In this document: in pieces, positions 34,421-44,818 of the stretch
Position numbering within the stretch: position 1 is the stretch's first letter
Layout: each line of letters opens with the position of its first letter
NCBI RefSeq assembly: GCF_016811075.1
Contig: NZ_JAFBGL010000002.1
Coordinates: 372,001-436,000 of the forward strand
From: Oceaniferula flava
Lineage (GTDB): Bacteria > Verrucomicrobiota > Verrucomicrobiia > Verrucomicrobiales > Akkermansiaceae
Reading direction: 5' to 3'
Length of the DNA stretch: 64,000 nucleotides
Notes under the pieces: generated by a model
What the model was told of the DNA's origin: nothing
What the model saw: the letters and a program-made list of their open reading frames with translations, nothing else
The model's database searches: none
Program-made: the position numbers and the translations under genes

Positions 34421-34954
34421 ATGGGCGATCCAAACGACAAAGATATGGTGGAAACCAGCTCAGAACTGGTCGAACGGGCGATCTCGGAATTCGAGTCCCC
34501 CCTGATCGGCTACGCCAAGACCATCGTGCATGATCTTGATCGCGCTCGCGACGTGGTTCAGGACACCTTCATCCGCCTCTACCAGCAGGACGCAGGCAAG
34601 GTGAACGACGGCTTGAAGTCCTGGCTGTTTACCGTCTGCCGCAACCGCGCTCTCGATGTGCTGCGGAAGGAAAAACGCATGGTCCCCACCGATGAGGACC
34701 TGCTGGCCGCCCAGGACAGCGGCACCGATTCTCCCGCCACCATCACCGTGGCGCAAGAACGGGTCGAGCAGGTGAAAGCCTGTATTTCCAAGCTCCCGGA
34801 GAACCAGGCCACAGTGATTCTGCTCAAGTTCGAAAAAGGCTACAGCTACCAGGAAATCAGCGATCAAACCGGGCTGAGCACCGGCAATGTGGGCTTCCTG
34901 ATCCACACCGGCATGAAGCGCCTGCGCTCCATCCTTCCCGACGACCTCAAATAA
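34421..34954 (+). CDS. ECF-type RNA polymerase sigma factor
   Basis: A 177-residue protein. Region 2 (about 15-85) shows RARDVVQDTFIRLYQQ and SWLFTVCRNRALDVLRKEKR. Region 4 (about 115-170) shows CISKLPENQATVILLKFEKG then SYQEISDQTGLSTGNVGFLI, with the HTH. The length is typical. The next gene, 28 bp downstream, has an N-terminal anti-sigma-like segment and a membrane helix, so the pair is a sigma/anti-sigma module. No promoter motif of its own could be assigned. An ATG at 34421 and another 8 codons later are both possible starts. Confidence 0.92.
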   Translation: MGDPNDKDMVETSSELVERAISEFESPLIGYAKTIVHDLDRARDVVQDTFIRLYQQDAGKVNDGLKSWLFTVCRNRALDVLRKEKRMVPTDEDLLAAQDSGTDSPATITVAQERVEQVKACISKLPENQATVILLKFEKGYSYQEISDQTGLSTGNVGFLIHTGMKRLRSILPDDLK

Positions 34955-34982
34955 TTTTACCCCACGAACACCCACCACCGAG

Positions 34983-36359
34983 ATGAAAATCGACGTTAAT
35001 GACCCACGCATCACCGCTTTTGCACTAGGCGAACTGACCGGCAGCGAGGCTGTTGAGATCGCACGGGCGATGCACTCAGACCCACGCATTCGCCGTGCGG
35101 TGGACGAGGTGCGGGAAACGGCCTCCCTGCTGCACGGCACGCTGGGAGATGGAGCCAATGAATTTCTTACCCCGGAGCAGCGGAAAACGGTTCGCAGTGC
35201 CGGCGGGGGACCGGTGATCGAGGACATCGCCAGCGGCCAGGTGCCATTCTGGAAACGCCCGGCCGTGGTCGGTATCGGCGCGGCTGCGGCCGTGGCGATC
35301 GGTTTGTTCCTCAGCCAGCGCAGTGGCCACCAGCCGCAGCCAAGAGATCTCGCCGACGGCGGGAATGGTATGGACTGGAGTCAGGTGGATATGGAAAACC
35401 TCAGCTCGCCAGCCGTGGTCGATGGCTCGGGTGGCGATGTCGCACCAGCACCGAACAGCGACCCAGAGTCCACGGCTCGCTCGGTGGCCTCGGCCATCAG
35501 TGAAGATACCGATCGCTACCGCCGAGAACTGACCAGACGGATCAATCAGCAGGATTTACAATCCCCTTTGCCGATGCCCGAGCTTGAGGAGGCGGATTGG
35601 AAAAACATTGGCTCCGGCAGCTCCTCCTTTGAGGTGCCTGTGGCGTCCGGCGCCTCCAGCTGGCCGCTACTACGGCGCTATGTCACCGAGCGGAAAACGC
35701 TGCCGCCAGCACGCGCTATTCGCATCGAGGAGCTGGTGAACCACTTTGGCTACCGCCCACCCAGCATGCTGAAGGGGAATGGGTTGGTCGCGGATTTCGA
35801 GCTTTGTCAAACACCCTGGAACCCCGCCACCATCCTGCTGGCCGTGCACCTTGGAGCCGCCAGCGCTCAGCCACCGACTGCCGCTGCGGTGGTGGATTTC
35901 AATCCTGATAACGTCAAACGTGCGCGTTTGTTAGGTTATGCCGGGGTGAAGCCGGGCATGGCCGCTGCACCGGCGGGGCCTGGCAAGCTATCGCGCTCGC
36001 ACGGGAACTATGTGATCTACGAGCTGCAGCCGAATGAAGCCGCTACGGGTGCCATCTCGGAGGCGGCAACGCTCGTCACGCTGCGTCTCGGAACTCAGCC
36101 TGAGGACTTGCTGAACATGACAGGAGGTCAGGTGCAGGCATGGACTGCCGCCAGTGCGGACCTGCGCTTCGCATCCACTGTCACCGCCACCGGGATGCTG
36201 CTGTCGGAGACTTCAGCGAGAGGAAAGCTGGATGCAGGAGAACTGCTCTCGATGGTGGACGTCATTGAGCAAAACGATCTCGGCCCATTTCCTGACGCCC
36301 GTGGCGAGGCGCTTGAGTTGCTCAAGGCGATTGCCGCACTTTTGGCCCAGGGCGAATAG
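34983..36359 (+). CDS. Anti-sigma/YfbK-like membrane protein lacking the VWA domain
   Basis: A 458-residue protein. Residues 1-60 (DPRITAFALGELTGSEAVEI ...) form the helical anti-sigma-like segment common in this phylum, without zinc ligands. A membrane helix lies at about 93-112 (PAVVGIGAAAAVAIGLFLSQ). A disordered part follows, then the N-terminal domain of YfbK-type VWA proteins at about 219-290 (SSWPLLRRYVTERKTLPPAR, IRIEELVNHFGYRPP, TPWNPATILLAVHLG). Only about 10 residues later the YfbK C-terminal domain begins (VVDFNPDNVKRARLLGYAG, about 302 onward). In YfbK a VWA domain of about 180-200 residues with the MIDAS lies between these parts; here it is cleanly missing. The reading frame is intact. 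It probably sequesters the sigma factor encoded upstream and senses the envelope. Confidence 0.82.
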   Translation: MKIDVNDPRITAFALGELTGSEAVEIARAMHSDPRIRRAVDEVRETASLLHGTLGDGANEFLTPEQRKTVRSAGGGPVIEDIASGQVPFWKRPAVVGIGAAAAVAIGLFLSQRSGHQPQPRDLADGGNGMDWSQVDMENLSSPAVVDGSGGDVAPAPNSDPESTARSVASAISEDTDRYRRELTRRINQQDLQSPLPMPELEEADWKNIGSGSSSFEVPVASGASSWPLLRRYVTERKTLPPARAIRIEELVNHFGYRPPSMLKGNGLVADFELCQTPWNPATILLAVHLGAASAQPPTAAAVVDFNPDNVKRARLLGYAGVKPGMAAAPAGPGKLSRSHGNYVIYELQPNEAATGAISEAATLVTLRLGTQPEDLLNMTGGQVQAWTAASADLRFASTVTATGMLLSETSARGKLDAGELLSMVDVIEQNDLGPFPDARGEALELLKAIAALLAQGE

Positions 36360-36521
36360 TCGATCTCGGAGAGCCGGGCGGGGGATCTCCGTAACTGCGG
36401 GGCTTTTTGCTTTTCATCCCGCATAAAAGCGGTATGCCTGCCCCCAGCCGGTCGACCCGACCACGAGCCCCACTGAGGGCCGCTGCGCACAGTCCGTGCG
36501 GAACCTAAGCATTTTATTATC
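36360..36521 (+). other. GC-rich leader before methionine aminopeptidase
   Basis: This 162-bp gap is very GC-rich except for its last 15 bases. CGGAGA (36367-36372) can pair with TCTCCG (36386-36391), followed after a spacer by a run of T (36414-36418), which could be a weak terminator for the preceding gene. Further on, CGCAC and GTGCG form a small stem near 36486-36500. No known structured RNA is recognised. Confidence 0.35.
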
Positions 36522-37331
36522 ATGGCCAAAAAAATCCGAATCCCGATCAAGACTCCAGCCGACATCAGAAAGATGCGCGTCGCCTGTGAAACCGCCAGTG
36601 AGATCCTCCAGCTCTGTGCCAAAGCCGTGGCACCTGGGAAGACCACCGGTGAGATCGATGCCTACGCGGCCGAGCTGATCAAGGAGCGCGGCTGCAAAAG
36701 TGCCTTCCTCGGCTACCGTGGATTCCCTGGCAATATCTGTATTTCCCGAAACGAGGAAGTGGTGCACGGAATCGGCTCGGACACCGTGATCCAAGAGGGC
36801 GACATCATGAAAATCGACGTCGGCATCACCAAGGGCGGCTGGATCGGCGATAACGCCACCACCGTGCCGGCCGGCGAAATCGATCTGGAAACCAAACGTC
36901 TGCTCTGTGCGACGGAACAATCACTTTACGAGGCCATCGATCACGCCCGCAACGGTGTGCTGTTAGCTGACCTCTGTGGTTCTGTGGAAGCGCATGTGAA
37001 GAAGTTCAATTTCACCGTGGTGAAGGAATTTGTCGGTCACGGTGTGGGACGAAATCTGCACGAAGAGCCGCAGGTGCCGAACTTCCGACCACACGGTCGT
37101 TCTCCCAAGCTGCGACCGGGCATGGTGCTCGCCATCGAACCGATGGTGAACGCCGGGGTGCCGGATGTCACCATTCTCGACGATGGCTGGACCGTCATCA
37201 CCAACGATCGCAAATACTCTTCTCACTTCGAGCACACGGTGCTGGTGACCGAAGGAAAACCGGACATTCTCACGGCGCGTCCGCGCGAAGCCACGGAGGA
37301 GTTGTTAGGCATTTCCATGAGCGATGCCTAG
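36522..37331 (+). CDS. map: Type I methionine aminopeptidase
   Basis: A 269-residue metalloprotease that removes the initiator Met from nascent proteins. The five metal ligands of the family are visible: Asp in MKIDVG and IGDNATT, His in FVGHGVGRNLHEEP, Glu in LAIEPMVN and Glu in HFEHTVLV. The substrate-pocket His is in NEEVVHGIG. Length and motif spacing are normal, and there is no N-terminal SH3-like extension. Its stop codon overlaps the start of the epimerase gene by 8 bases (ATGCCTAG), so the two are co-translated. It is the housekeeping copy as far as the window shows. Confidence 0.95.
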   Translation: MAKKIRIPIKTPADIRKMRVACETASEILQLCAKAVAPGKTTGEIDAYAAELIKERGCKSAFLGYRGFPGNICISRNEEVVHGIGSDTVIQEGDIMKIDVGITKGGWIGDNATTVPAGEIDLETKRLLCATEQSLYEAIDHARNGVLLADLCGSVEAHVKKFNFTVVKEFVGHGVGRNLHEEPQVPNFRPHGRSPKLRPGMVLAIEPMVNAGVPDVTILDDGWTVITNDRKYSSHFEHTVLVTEGKPDILTARPREATEELLGISMSDA

Positions 37332-38142
37332 TCTGCTCATCGCCGGTCACGGCTTTCTAGGCGCTGCGTTGAAAGATGAATTCAACGCGGCTGGCTGGGA
37401 GGTGACCACCCTTAGCCGCAGTGAGGACGCCGACATCTGCTGCGATCTCACCTGTTCCGATCAGGTGATGGCTATTGCCGGCGACTACGATGTGGTCATC
37501 CAGTGCGCCTCCAGTGGCGGTGGAGGCGAGGAAAAGTATCGGCAGGTTTATCTGGAATCTGCGAAGCATCTGATCGCACGCTTTCCAGCGAGCTCGTTGA
37601 TCTACGTCTCCAGCACCTCGGTCTATGCCCAGGAAGACCACAGTGAGGTTTGTGAAGCCAGTGTGGCTGCACCGAAAACGGCCACCGGGAAAATTCTGAA
37701 GCAAACCGAGGATCTGGTGCTGGCGGCCGGAGGTCGGGTCGCTCGACTCTCAGGCCTCTACGGGCCGGGGCGCTGCCACATTGTCAAAAACCTGCTCGCA
37801 GGAAAAGCTCGGCTCGATGGCGAGGGCGAGCGTGTGATGAATTTTGTGCATCGAGCCGATGCCGCGTCAGCGCTGAGACTGATCGCGGAACAGCCCGGCA
37901 GCGGCGATGTTCTCTATAACGTCTCCGCCGGTTCCTGCACCCAGCGGCAGTGCTATCAGGCACTGGCCGATCACTTTGGCCTGCCGCTGTCAGAAAGCGC
38001 AGCAACCACGGACCAGCCGAGAAAACGGGGCAATAGCAGCAAATACGTGCGCTGCACCCACCTGGAAGCGCTCGGCTGGCAGCCACGCTACCCGGATTTT
38101 CTGTCTATGGCCCTGGCCTGTCTGCCGGAAGAGCACGATTGA
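37324..38142 (+). CDS. NAD-dependent epimerase/dehydratase-family protein
   Basis: A 272-residue extended-SDR-like protein with an N-terminal glycine motif LLIAGHGFLGAALK, a serine and tyrosine active-site pair in IYVSSTSVYAQEDHSEV (S-x-x-V-Y), and a later conserved segment RLSGLYGPGR. The catalytic Lys of the Y-x3-K motif is not in its usual place, since this branch (YeeZ-like) has a shortened active site. The cofactor motif GHGFLG instead of GATGFIG is typical of YeeZ. The substrate is unknown. It is translationally coupled to map. Confidence 0.8.
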   Translation: MPSLLIAGHGFLGAALKDEFNAAGWEVTTLSRSEDADICCDLTCSDQVMAIAGDYDVVIQCASSGGGGEEKYRQVYLESAKHLIARFPASSLIYVSSTSVYAQEDHSEVCEASVAAPKTATGKILKQTEDLVLAAGGRVARLSGLYGPGRCHIVKNLLAGKARLDGEGERVMNFVHRADAASALRLIAEQPGSGDVLYNVSAGSCTQRQCYQALADHFGLPLSESAATTDQPRKRGNSSKYVRCTHLEALGWQPRYPDFLSMALACLPEEHD

Positions 38143-38227
38143 TCGGGTCGGCGATCCTCGCCAATTGACATGTTTTAGGCGATGCGATAATAACTCGTGG
38201 CATCCTCCCAACGCACCTCAAGGAAGT

Positions 38228-39283
38228 ATGCCCACCCAACCATCTGCACCGCAGCCAGGAACCTCTGATTCTGGAAAAGTCCGCCACGTTGCGTGGTGTT
38301 TATTGCCTCACCTTCTGTTTGTTCTCCTGGCCCTTGGGGTCTGGTTGAGCGGCTGGTGGATGGTGCTGCCTTTGGCTTTTTTACTGGTGGTGGTTCCATT
38401 GTTAGATACGGTCACTGGCTGGCAGGACACCGGAGAGTTTGAAAAAGGAAGCTTTGGCCCTCTGGCGCTGTCGGTGCTCCACTGGAACACGCGACTCTAC
38501 GCCCTGGGCTACATCGGCACCGTGGTTTGGTTGGCGATGCATATCGAGCGCTTCAGCCCATTGGAGCTTGGCCTTTTACTTCCCTCGGTGAGCTTGATCG
38601 GAGGGATTGCCTTTGCCGCCTGCCACGAGCTGCTGCATGGCAAAGAGCGGATGGATCAATTTTGTCAGCGGATCACCACCACCTTCATTTTTTACCCCCA
38701 CTACAAGCTCATCCACATTCGCAGTCACCACGTTCATGCTGGCACTGACCACGATGAGAACACGGCGTGGATGAACGAAAGTATCTACGCATACATCATC
38801 CGCACCATCCCCGGTAGCATGCTGCGCTCCTGGCAGATGGAGGCAAAGCGGTCGGGCTTCTTCAGCAACAAAATGGTGACCTACGCCGTGGGGCAGGTGG
38901 CGATTTTACTGCTAATGTGGCTGATCGCCGGTCCTTGGGGATTCTTGTTCTACATCACGCACGTCGTGGGATCGCATTTCGTCCTGGAGGCGGTGAATTA
39001 CATCCAGCACTACGGTCTGCTGCGTGAGAAGGTGGAGGAAACCGGGAAGTTTGAAAAAACCGGGGCAGAACACTCATGGGACACCTATCACTTTTTCTCC
39101 AGCTTCGTCACCTTCCGCGTGGGACACCACTCCTACCACCATCTGGCGGTGAAACCTTACTATCTGTTAGCCACCGAGGAAAAAGCCCCGAAGCTGCCGG
39201 CTGGTTACTTCTGGACCATCGCCGTGGTGCTGCTGCCGCCATGGTGGCGTAAGGTGGCGCATGCCCGACTTGGGGTGGAATAG
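38228..39283 (+). CDS. AlkB-like membrane di-iron hydroxylase/desaturase
   Basis: A 351-residue integral membrane protein starting at ATG 38228, which has a GGAAG ribosome site just upstream. The same frame is open from 37907 but that part lies inside the epimerase gene. About six membrane helices are interrupted by the His boxes of the alkane hydroxylase/fatty acid desaturase fold: CHELLHGKERMDQF, HIRSHHVHAGTDHDENTAW, NYIQHYGLLRE and VGHHSYHHLAVKPYY. The NYxxHYGL box is specific for the AlkB (alkane 1-monooxygenase) branch rather than for acyl-lipid desaturases. No rubredoxin gene is next to it. The substrate may be an alkane, fatty acid or other lipid. It converges on uvrA with only 8 bp between stops. 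Confidence 0.87.
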   Translation: MPTQPSAPQPGTSDSGKVRHVAWCLLPHLLFVLLALGVWLSGWWMVLPLAFLLVVVPLLDTVTGWQDTGEFEKGSFGPLALSVLHWNTRLYALGYIGTVVWLAMHIERFSPLELGLLLPSVSLIGGIAFAACHELLHGKERMDQFCQRITTTFIFYPHYKLIHIRSHHVHAGTDHDENTAWMNESIYAYIIRTIPGSMLRSWQMEAKRSGFFSNKMVTYAVGQVAILLLMWLIAGPWGFLFYITHVVGSHFVLEAVNYIQHYGLLREKVEETGKFEKTGAEHSWDTYHFFSSFVTFRVGHHSYHHLAVKPYYLLATEEKAPKLPAGYFWTIAVVLLPPWWRKVAHARLGVE

Positions 39284-39291
39284 AGAAGGTG

Positions 39292-42200
39292 CTAGAGGTC
39301 AAGGAAGGGAGCGGTGCGCGAGGTCTTGGACTTGGCAACGTGTTCGGGGGTGCCTTGGCTGACGATTTTGCCTCCTTTCTCTCCCGCCTCCGGGCCGATG
39401 TCGATGATGTAGTCGGCCTCCGCCATGATGGCCGTGTGGTGCTCGATGACGATGACCGTGTGGCCTTCGTTGACCAGGCGATGCAGCACGTCGATGAGTT
39501 TCCTAACATCCTCTTCGTGCAGGCCGATGCTGGGCTCTTCGATTAGGTAGAGGTTGTTGTTTTGCAGAGCTCCCTTGGTCAGTGACTTCCGTCCCTTGGT
39601 GAGCTCACTGACTAGCTTGATCCGCTGGGCCTCGCCGCCGGAGAGCGTGGGGCTGGGCTGGCCGAGCTGAAGGTAGCCGAGGCCGGTGTCGCTGAGCAGG
39701 GCGAGGGTGCGGTGGATTTTGGTGTGGGCGTGGAAAAAGTCGGCCGCCTCGCGGATGTTCATTTTCAGCACCTCACCGATGTTCTTGCCGTTGTAGCGAA
39801 TTTCCAGAGTCGCGGGATTATAGCGCATCTCGTTGCAGGCCTCGCAGGGCACCCAGGTGGTGGGGAGGAAGTCCATCTCTAACTTGATCCTGCCATTGCC
39901 CTTGCATTCCGGGCATTGGCCTTCGGCATTGTTGAACGAGAAGCGGGAGGCGGTGAAGCCGCGGGTGCGGGCGTCGGGGAGCTGGGCGAAGGTTTGCCTG
40001 ATCGCGTCTAGCAGCTTTACGTAGGTCGCTGGGCAGGAGCGCGAGGTTTTCCCGATCGGTGTCTGATCGACCTCGAAGGTGTGCTTGATCTTGGAAAAGC
40101 CGGTGGCCTTGTCAAATGGACGGTCCTTGGCTTTGGATGTCTTGCCTGCGGCGATCGCGATGCAGCCACGCATTAGCGACGACTTACCACAGCCCGACAC
40201 TCCGGTGAGCACAGTGAGTCGTGCCTGGGGGATGCGGACATCGATGTTCTTCAGGTTGTTGGCCCGACAGCCGGTGAGCTTCATCCAGCCGGATTTGGCA
40301 GATACTTTTGGCAGTGAGCGGCGTGGGTGGTCTTCCTTCATCACCGCCGGAGCGGAGGTGGTTTCGGGCGGTTTGCCATCGTAGGTCACTTCACCGCCGA
40401 GCACACCGGCACCCGGGCCGAGCTCGATCAGGTGGGACGCGCGGGCGATGGTTTCATCATCGTGCTCCACGACTAACAGCGAGTTGCCACGATCGCGCAG
40501 GGCGGCGAGGGTGTCGAGCAGCTTGACGTTGTCACGCGGGTGCAGACCGATGGTTGGTTCGTCTAACACATAGAGCACACCGCGCAGGTTCGATCCCAGC
40601 TGGGCGGCGAGGCGGATGCGTTGGCTTTCACCACCCGAGAGGGTGTCGGCAGAGCGATCCAGCTGCAAGTATCCCAGACCGACATGATCGAGGAAATGCA
40701 GACGCTGGATGATTTCCGGCAGGATGTCGCGTGCCAGAAGTTGCTCGCGATCGGCAAATTTCCAGGTTTCTAACAATTCCGCGGCTTCAGTGACGGAGAG
40801 CGCATTGATCGCATAGATTGGGTGCCCCTTGATCAGCACGTGGCGCGAGTCTTCACGGAGTCGGCTGCCCTGGCAATCCGGGCAGGGGACGCGGGCGTCC
40901 GGATCGTTGTTGGCCAGTGTCTCGTGAATTTCCGCTTCGAGAGCCGAGTTGTATTGATCGGTCTTCACGCGCTTGCTCGCGCCGGCGTTGATAGTGCCGT
41001 AGCCGCGGCAGCGTGGGCACCAGCCGCGGTGTGAGTTGAAGGAAAAATGATGAGGGTCCGGGTCTTCAAACGACTTACCGGTCACCGGTGAAACCCGGGC
41101 GGTGGAGAAGGCGATGAGCTCGCTGTCCGACGGCTTGAGCAGCACGGAGCAGTGACCTTTGCCCATTTTCAAAGCCTCCTCACTGCTATCGCAGACGGCG
41201 AAGATATCGTGCACCTTGTAACGGGTGAGAGGTTCGAAATCGGCGGTGTTGATCAGCTGGCCATCCACTAACAATTGCTTGGTGCCCCTGCGCGCAGCGG
41301 CGGCGGCGACATCGGTGTGGTAACCTTTCCTCGAGCGGATCAGCGGTGCGAGGATGAGGAGGTTTTTGTGTTTCTTCCTAAGCTTTTCAATCTGCAGCTC
41401 GATCGCTTCTGCGGTCTGCGAGATCACTGGTTCGCCGGATTCCGGGCAGTGCTGGATGCCGAGCTTGGCGTAGAGTAGGCGGAGGAAGTGATAGATCTCG
41501 GTGACGGTTCCGGTGGTCGATTTGCCACCGCCTCGGGAGACGCGCTGCGCGATGGCGACGGTGGGAGGCAGGCCGGTGATGCGATCGATGTCGGGCTTCT
41601 CTAACTGACCGGCAAACTGGCGGGCGTAGGGCGACATCGAATCGAGGAAACGCCGTTGCCCCTCGGCAAACACGATGTCAAAGGCGAGGGTGGATTTGCC
41701 GGATCCGGAGAGGCCGGTGACGACCACCAATTCATCGCGGGGGATTTCTACCGAGATGTCCTTGAGGTTGTGCTCGCGCGCGCCGGAGATGACGATGGAG
41801 TTGTTGTTTTTGACAGAATGAACAGAATTTTTCAGAATTTTCTTAGTACTCTGTGTGCTGGGATTGAGGGCTTTGGCGGTTTCTGTTTTTTTCTTTAGGA
41901 TTTGATCGGGGGTGCCGGTGAAGACGATTTCGCCACCGTCGACACCTGGTCCCGGACCGAGGTCGATGATGTGATCGCAGGCGCGGATGACGTCGAGGTT
42001 GTGCTCGATGACGAGCAGGGTGTGGCCGGCGTCGGCGAGGCGATGGAAGACTTCTAACAACCTTTCGATGTCGGTGAAATGCAGGCCCGTGGTGGGTTCG
42101 TCGAGGATCAGTAGTCGGGTCTTCGCTTCGCCTGCGGCCTTTTTCTTGGTCCCCGATTCTGCCAGCACGCCGCAGAGTTTGAGTCGCTGGGACTCGCCGC

Positions 42201-44760
42201 CGGAGAGGGTGTTGAGTGGTTGACCGAGACGCAGGTAGCCGAGGCCGACATCGATCAGTGGCTGCAGCGCGGATTGGATTTTTTTCCGCAAGGTGGCTTC
42301 CTTGCCGCTGTGTGATTCGGCTTCGAAAGCGGCAACCGCCTCGGTGGCTGTTAGGCTGAGGGTTTCGGCGATGTTGCGTCCGTCGTATTCGTATTCGAGA
42401 GTCTTTTGGTGGTAGCGTTTTCCCTCGCACTCCGGACAGGTGATGTAGAGATCGGAGAGGAATTGCATCTCGACTTTTTCAAAGCCATTGCCGAGGCAGC
42501 GCTGGCAGCGGCCGTCGCCTGAGTTGAAGGAAAAGTAGCCGGGTTTCAGCTTCTGCGCCTTGGCCTCGGGCGTCATGGTGAACAGCTGACGGATCGCTTC
42601 AAAGGCGCCGGAGTGCACGGCGGGGGTCGAGCGTGGCGTGCGGGTCAGCGGTGATTGATCGATCCGCTCGACCGTGCGGATGTGATTGCTGCCGGTGATG
42701 TTCTTGATCGGTGCCGCTTCATCGCTGGCGGTCAGGCCGAGTTGGCTGGCGAGATTGAGGTAGAGCACGTCATTGGCCAAGGTGGATTTGCCCGATCCGG
42801 AGACGCCTGTTAGGCAGGTGAAAATTCCGAGTGGTAGATCGAAATCGAGGTTCTTGATGTTATGCCGATTGGCGCCGGTGATCTTGAGATGCTGTTTGGC
42901 TTTCCGGCGTTTTTTCGGGACGCTGATGCTTTGCTGGCCGCTGAGGTAGGGCAGGGTGGTCGACTGCGGGAAGCGGCTGAGCGACTTCTTGAGTTGGGCC
43001 TGACGGCCGGACAGCTCAGCCACGATTTCACCCCCATGTTCACCGGCGGCGGGGCCGAGGTCGATCAGGTGATCGCAAGCGCGCATGACGGTTTCCTCAT
43101 GCTCCACCACGACCACGGTGTTCCCCTTGTCGCGGAGATCGTTCATCACGCGGACCAGCTGATCGATATCGCGCTGGTGCAGGCCGACGGTTGGTTCATC
43201 GAGGACGAAAAGTGTGTTGGTCAGCGCGGCGCCGAGGCAGGTGGTGAGGTTGACACGTTCGATTTCGCCGCCGGAGAGGGTGTTGGCCGCGCGGTCGAGG
43301 GTGAGGTAAGTGAGACCGACATCGCAGAGGTAGGACAAGCGGGACTTCACCTCGGTGAGGGCGTGCAGGGTGCTGGAATCGAAGCCGGATTTCTTTTTCG
43401 ACGTGTCAAAATGCTCGGCAAACCAATCGCAGAGCCGGTTGATCGGCATGCTCCAGAGGTCCGGCAGGGTTTGGCCATGGATTTTGAAACAGAGCGCCTC
43501 GGGGGTGAGGCGGGAGCCGTTGCAGTGAGGGCAGTCGGTGTAGGCGCGGTAGCGAGACAGGAAGACGCGGACGTGCATCTTGTAGGACTTGGTCTCGACC
43601 CAATCGAAGAAGCCTTTCACGCCATACCACTCGCCGCTTTCCCAGGCATCCTCCGAGTTCTCGCGCTCGCCACGCATCAGCCAGCGGCGTTCGTGTTCTT
43701 CGAGTTCGAAGTAAGGCGTGTTGATATCGATGCCGTTGGCTTTGGCGGCTCTGAGCAGGTCACGTTGACAATCGGCGCCGCGCGAGGTCTGGAAAGGAGC
43801 GACGCAGCCCTGTTTGATGCTCAGTGAGGGATCGGGGATGGCTTTCGAGAGATCGATGCCGATCATCCGACCAAATCCGCGGCAATGTTCGCAGGCTCCC
43901 AGTGGCGAGTTGAATGAGAACAGGGAGGCGGTTGGACGGCGGAGGGTGAAGCCGGTGTTCGGATTTTTCCACTGGGTGGAGAAATCTTGCTGGCTTGGTT
44001 TTTTCCCCGCTGTCGAGACGATGCTGCACTCTCCTTTGCCGAGTGACAGGCTGGTCTCGATCGCCTCTAACAATCGGGCTCGATTGCGTGTGGTGATCTT
44101 CACACGGTCCTGAACGACGAGGCTCTTGCCGGAAAGCTTGGCCTTAGATTTTTCCGGAGCCTCATCGGTGCGGATGATTTCGCCGCCGTGGAAAATCCGG
44201 GTGTATCCCTGCTGGTTGAGAATTTCAAAGGTATCGGCAATGTCGCCCTGTGCGGGGAGATCGACGGGGAAAACGACCAATGCCTGCTCGTCAGCCAAGT
44301 TTTCCAAACACCACGCGAGAATGCTGTCGGGGCTGTCGGGTGTGATTTCCTCGCCGGTCTTCGGATCGTATCCGACCGCGAGGCGGGGGTAGAGCAGCTT
44401 GAGGTAATCGTTCAGCTCGGTGAGCGTGCCCACGGTCGAGCGGGTGGTGCGGATGGTGTTCTTCTGCTCGATGGCGATGGCGGGCGGGATTCCATCGATG
44501 CGATCGACTGCAGGCTTGTCCATGCGGTCCAAAAATTGGCGGACGTAGGGAGAAAATGTTTCCACATAACGCCGCTGCCCCTCCGCGTAGAGGGTGTGGA
44601 AGGCCAAGGAAGATTTCCCCGATCCGGACGGGCCGGTGATCACGCTGAACTTGCCGAGGGGGATCTCGAGATCCAGATTTTTCAGGTTGTGTTGGCGTGC
44701 GCCTTTGATGCTGATGACATCGGTCTGGGCGGCATTCTGACTACGTTTCTTCGGTGGCAC
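39292..44760 (-). CDS. uvrA: Excinuclease ABC subunit A, tandem-fused double-length form
   Basis: An 1822-residue protein made of two complete UvrA units in one frame. Unit 1 (about 1-955) has Walker [13 protein letters not shown] and [13 protein letters not shown], signatures [11 protein letters not shown] and [11 protein letters not shown], Walker [12 protein letters not shown] and [11 protein letters not shown], and the zinc module CQRCLGNG ... CPECEGKRY. Unit 2 (about 985-1822) repeats this with [47 protein letters not shown] and CPECKGNG ... CEACNEMRY. All four ATP sites look intact. UvrA normally acts as a dimer of about 940-residue chains in nucleotide excision repair; here the dimer is fused. 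The linker (about 41810-41880) is markedly AT-rich and repeats AATTCTG. Double-length UvrA is known in several phyla. No uvrB is nearby. Confidence 0.95.
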   Translation of the reverse strand: MPPKKRSQNAAQTDVISIKGARQHNLKNLDLEIPLGKFSVITGPSGSGKSSLAFHTLYAEGQRRYVETFSPYVRQFLDRMDKPAVDRIDGIPPAIAIEQKNTIRTTRSTVGTLTELNDYLKLLYPRLAVGYDPKTGEEITPDSPDSILAWCLENLADEQALVVFPVDLPAQGDIADTFEILNQQGYTRIFHGGEIIRTDEAPEKSKAKLSGKSLVVQDRVKITTRNRARLLEAIETSLSLGKGECSIVSTAGKKPSQQDFSTQWKNPNTGFTLRRPTASLFSFNSPLGACEHCRGFGRMIGIDLSKAIPDPSLSIKQGCVAPFQTSRGADCQRDLLRAAKANGIDINTPYFELEEHERRWLMRGERENSEDAWESGEWYGVKGFFDWVETKSYKMHVRVFLSRYRAYTDCPHCNGSRLTPEALCFKIHGQTLPDLWSMPINRLCDWFAEHFDTSKKKSGFDSSTLHALTEVKSRLSYLCDVGLTYLTLDRAANTLSGGEIERVNLTTCLGAALTNTLFVLDEPTVGLHQRDIDQLVRVMNDLRDKGNTVVVVEHEETVMRACDHLIDLGPAAGEHGGEIVAELSGRQAQLKKSLSRFPQSTTLPYLSGQQSISVPKKRRKAKQHLKITGANRHNIKNLDFDLPLGIFTCLTGVSGSGKSTLANDVLYLNLASQLGLTASDEAAPIKNITGSNHIRTVERIDQSPLTRTPRSTPAVHSGAFEAIRQLFTMTPEAKAQKLKPGYFSFNSGDGRCQRCLGNGFEKVEMQFLSDLYITCPECEGKRYHQKTLEYEYDGRNIAETLSLTATEAVAAFEAESHSGKEATLRKKIQSALQPLIDVGLGYLRLGQPLNTLSGGESQRLKLCGVLAESGTKKKAAGEAKTRLLILDEPTTGLHFTDIERLLEVFHRLADAGHTLLVIEHNLDVIRACDHIIDLGPGPGVDGGEIVFTGTPDQILKKKTETAKALNPSTQSTKKILKNSVHSVKNNNSIVISGAREHNLKDISVEIPRDELVVVTGLSGSGKSTLAFDIVFAEGQRRFLDSMSPYARQFAGQLEKPDIDRITGLPPTVAIAQRVSRGGGKSTTGTVTEIYHFLRLLYAKLGIQHCPESGEPVISQTAEAIELQIEKLRKKHKNLLILAPLIRSRKGYHTDVAAAAARRGTKQLLVDGQLINTADFEPLTRYKVHDIFAVCDSSEEALKMGKGHCSVLLKPSDSELIAFSTARVSPVTGKSFEDPDPHHFSFNSHRGWCPRCRGYGTINAGASKRVKTDQYNSALEAEIHETLANNDPDARVPCPDCQGSRLREDSRHVLIKGHPIYAINALSVTEAAELLETWKFADREQLLARDILPEIIQRLHFLDHVGLGYLQLDRSADTLSGGESQRIRLAAQLGSNLRGVLYVLDEPTIGLHPRDNVKLLDTLAALRDRGNSLLVVEHDDETIARASHLIELGPGAGVLGGEVTYDGKPPETTSAPAVMKEDHPRRSLPKVSAKSGWMKLTGCRANNLKNIDVRIPQARLTVLTGVSGCGKSSLMRGCIAIAAGKTSKAKDRPFDKATGFSKIKHTFEVDQTPIGKTSRSCPATYVKLLDAIRQTFAQLPDARTRGFTASRFSFNNAEGQCPECKGNGRIKLEMDFLPTTWVPCEACNEMRYNPATLEIRYNGKNIGEVLKMNIREAADFFHAHTKIHRTLALLSDTGLGYLQLGQPSPTLSGGEAQRIKLVSELTKGRKSLTKGALQNNNLYLIEEPSIGLHEEDVRKLIDVLHRLVNEGHTVIVIEHHTAIMAEADYIIDIGPEAGEKGGKIVSQGTPEHVAKSKTSRTAPFLDL

Positions 44761-44818
44761 GCAGCCACTATGCTTGCTGTGTGCAGAAAAGCAAATCCGA
44801 GAATCGGGCGGTCAGAGA

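Noticed and set aside
37907-38227. N-terminal extension of the AlkB-like frame
   Set aside because: Overlaps the epimerase gene in another frame; the ATG at 38228 has a ribosome site and matches the family N-terminus.
42862-43827. 321-codon plus-strand frame inside uvrA
   Set aside because: Fully antisense to well-conserved UvrA sequence; its composition follows from the codon pattern of the real gene.
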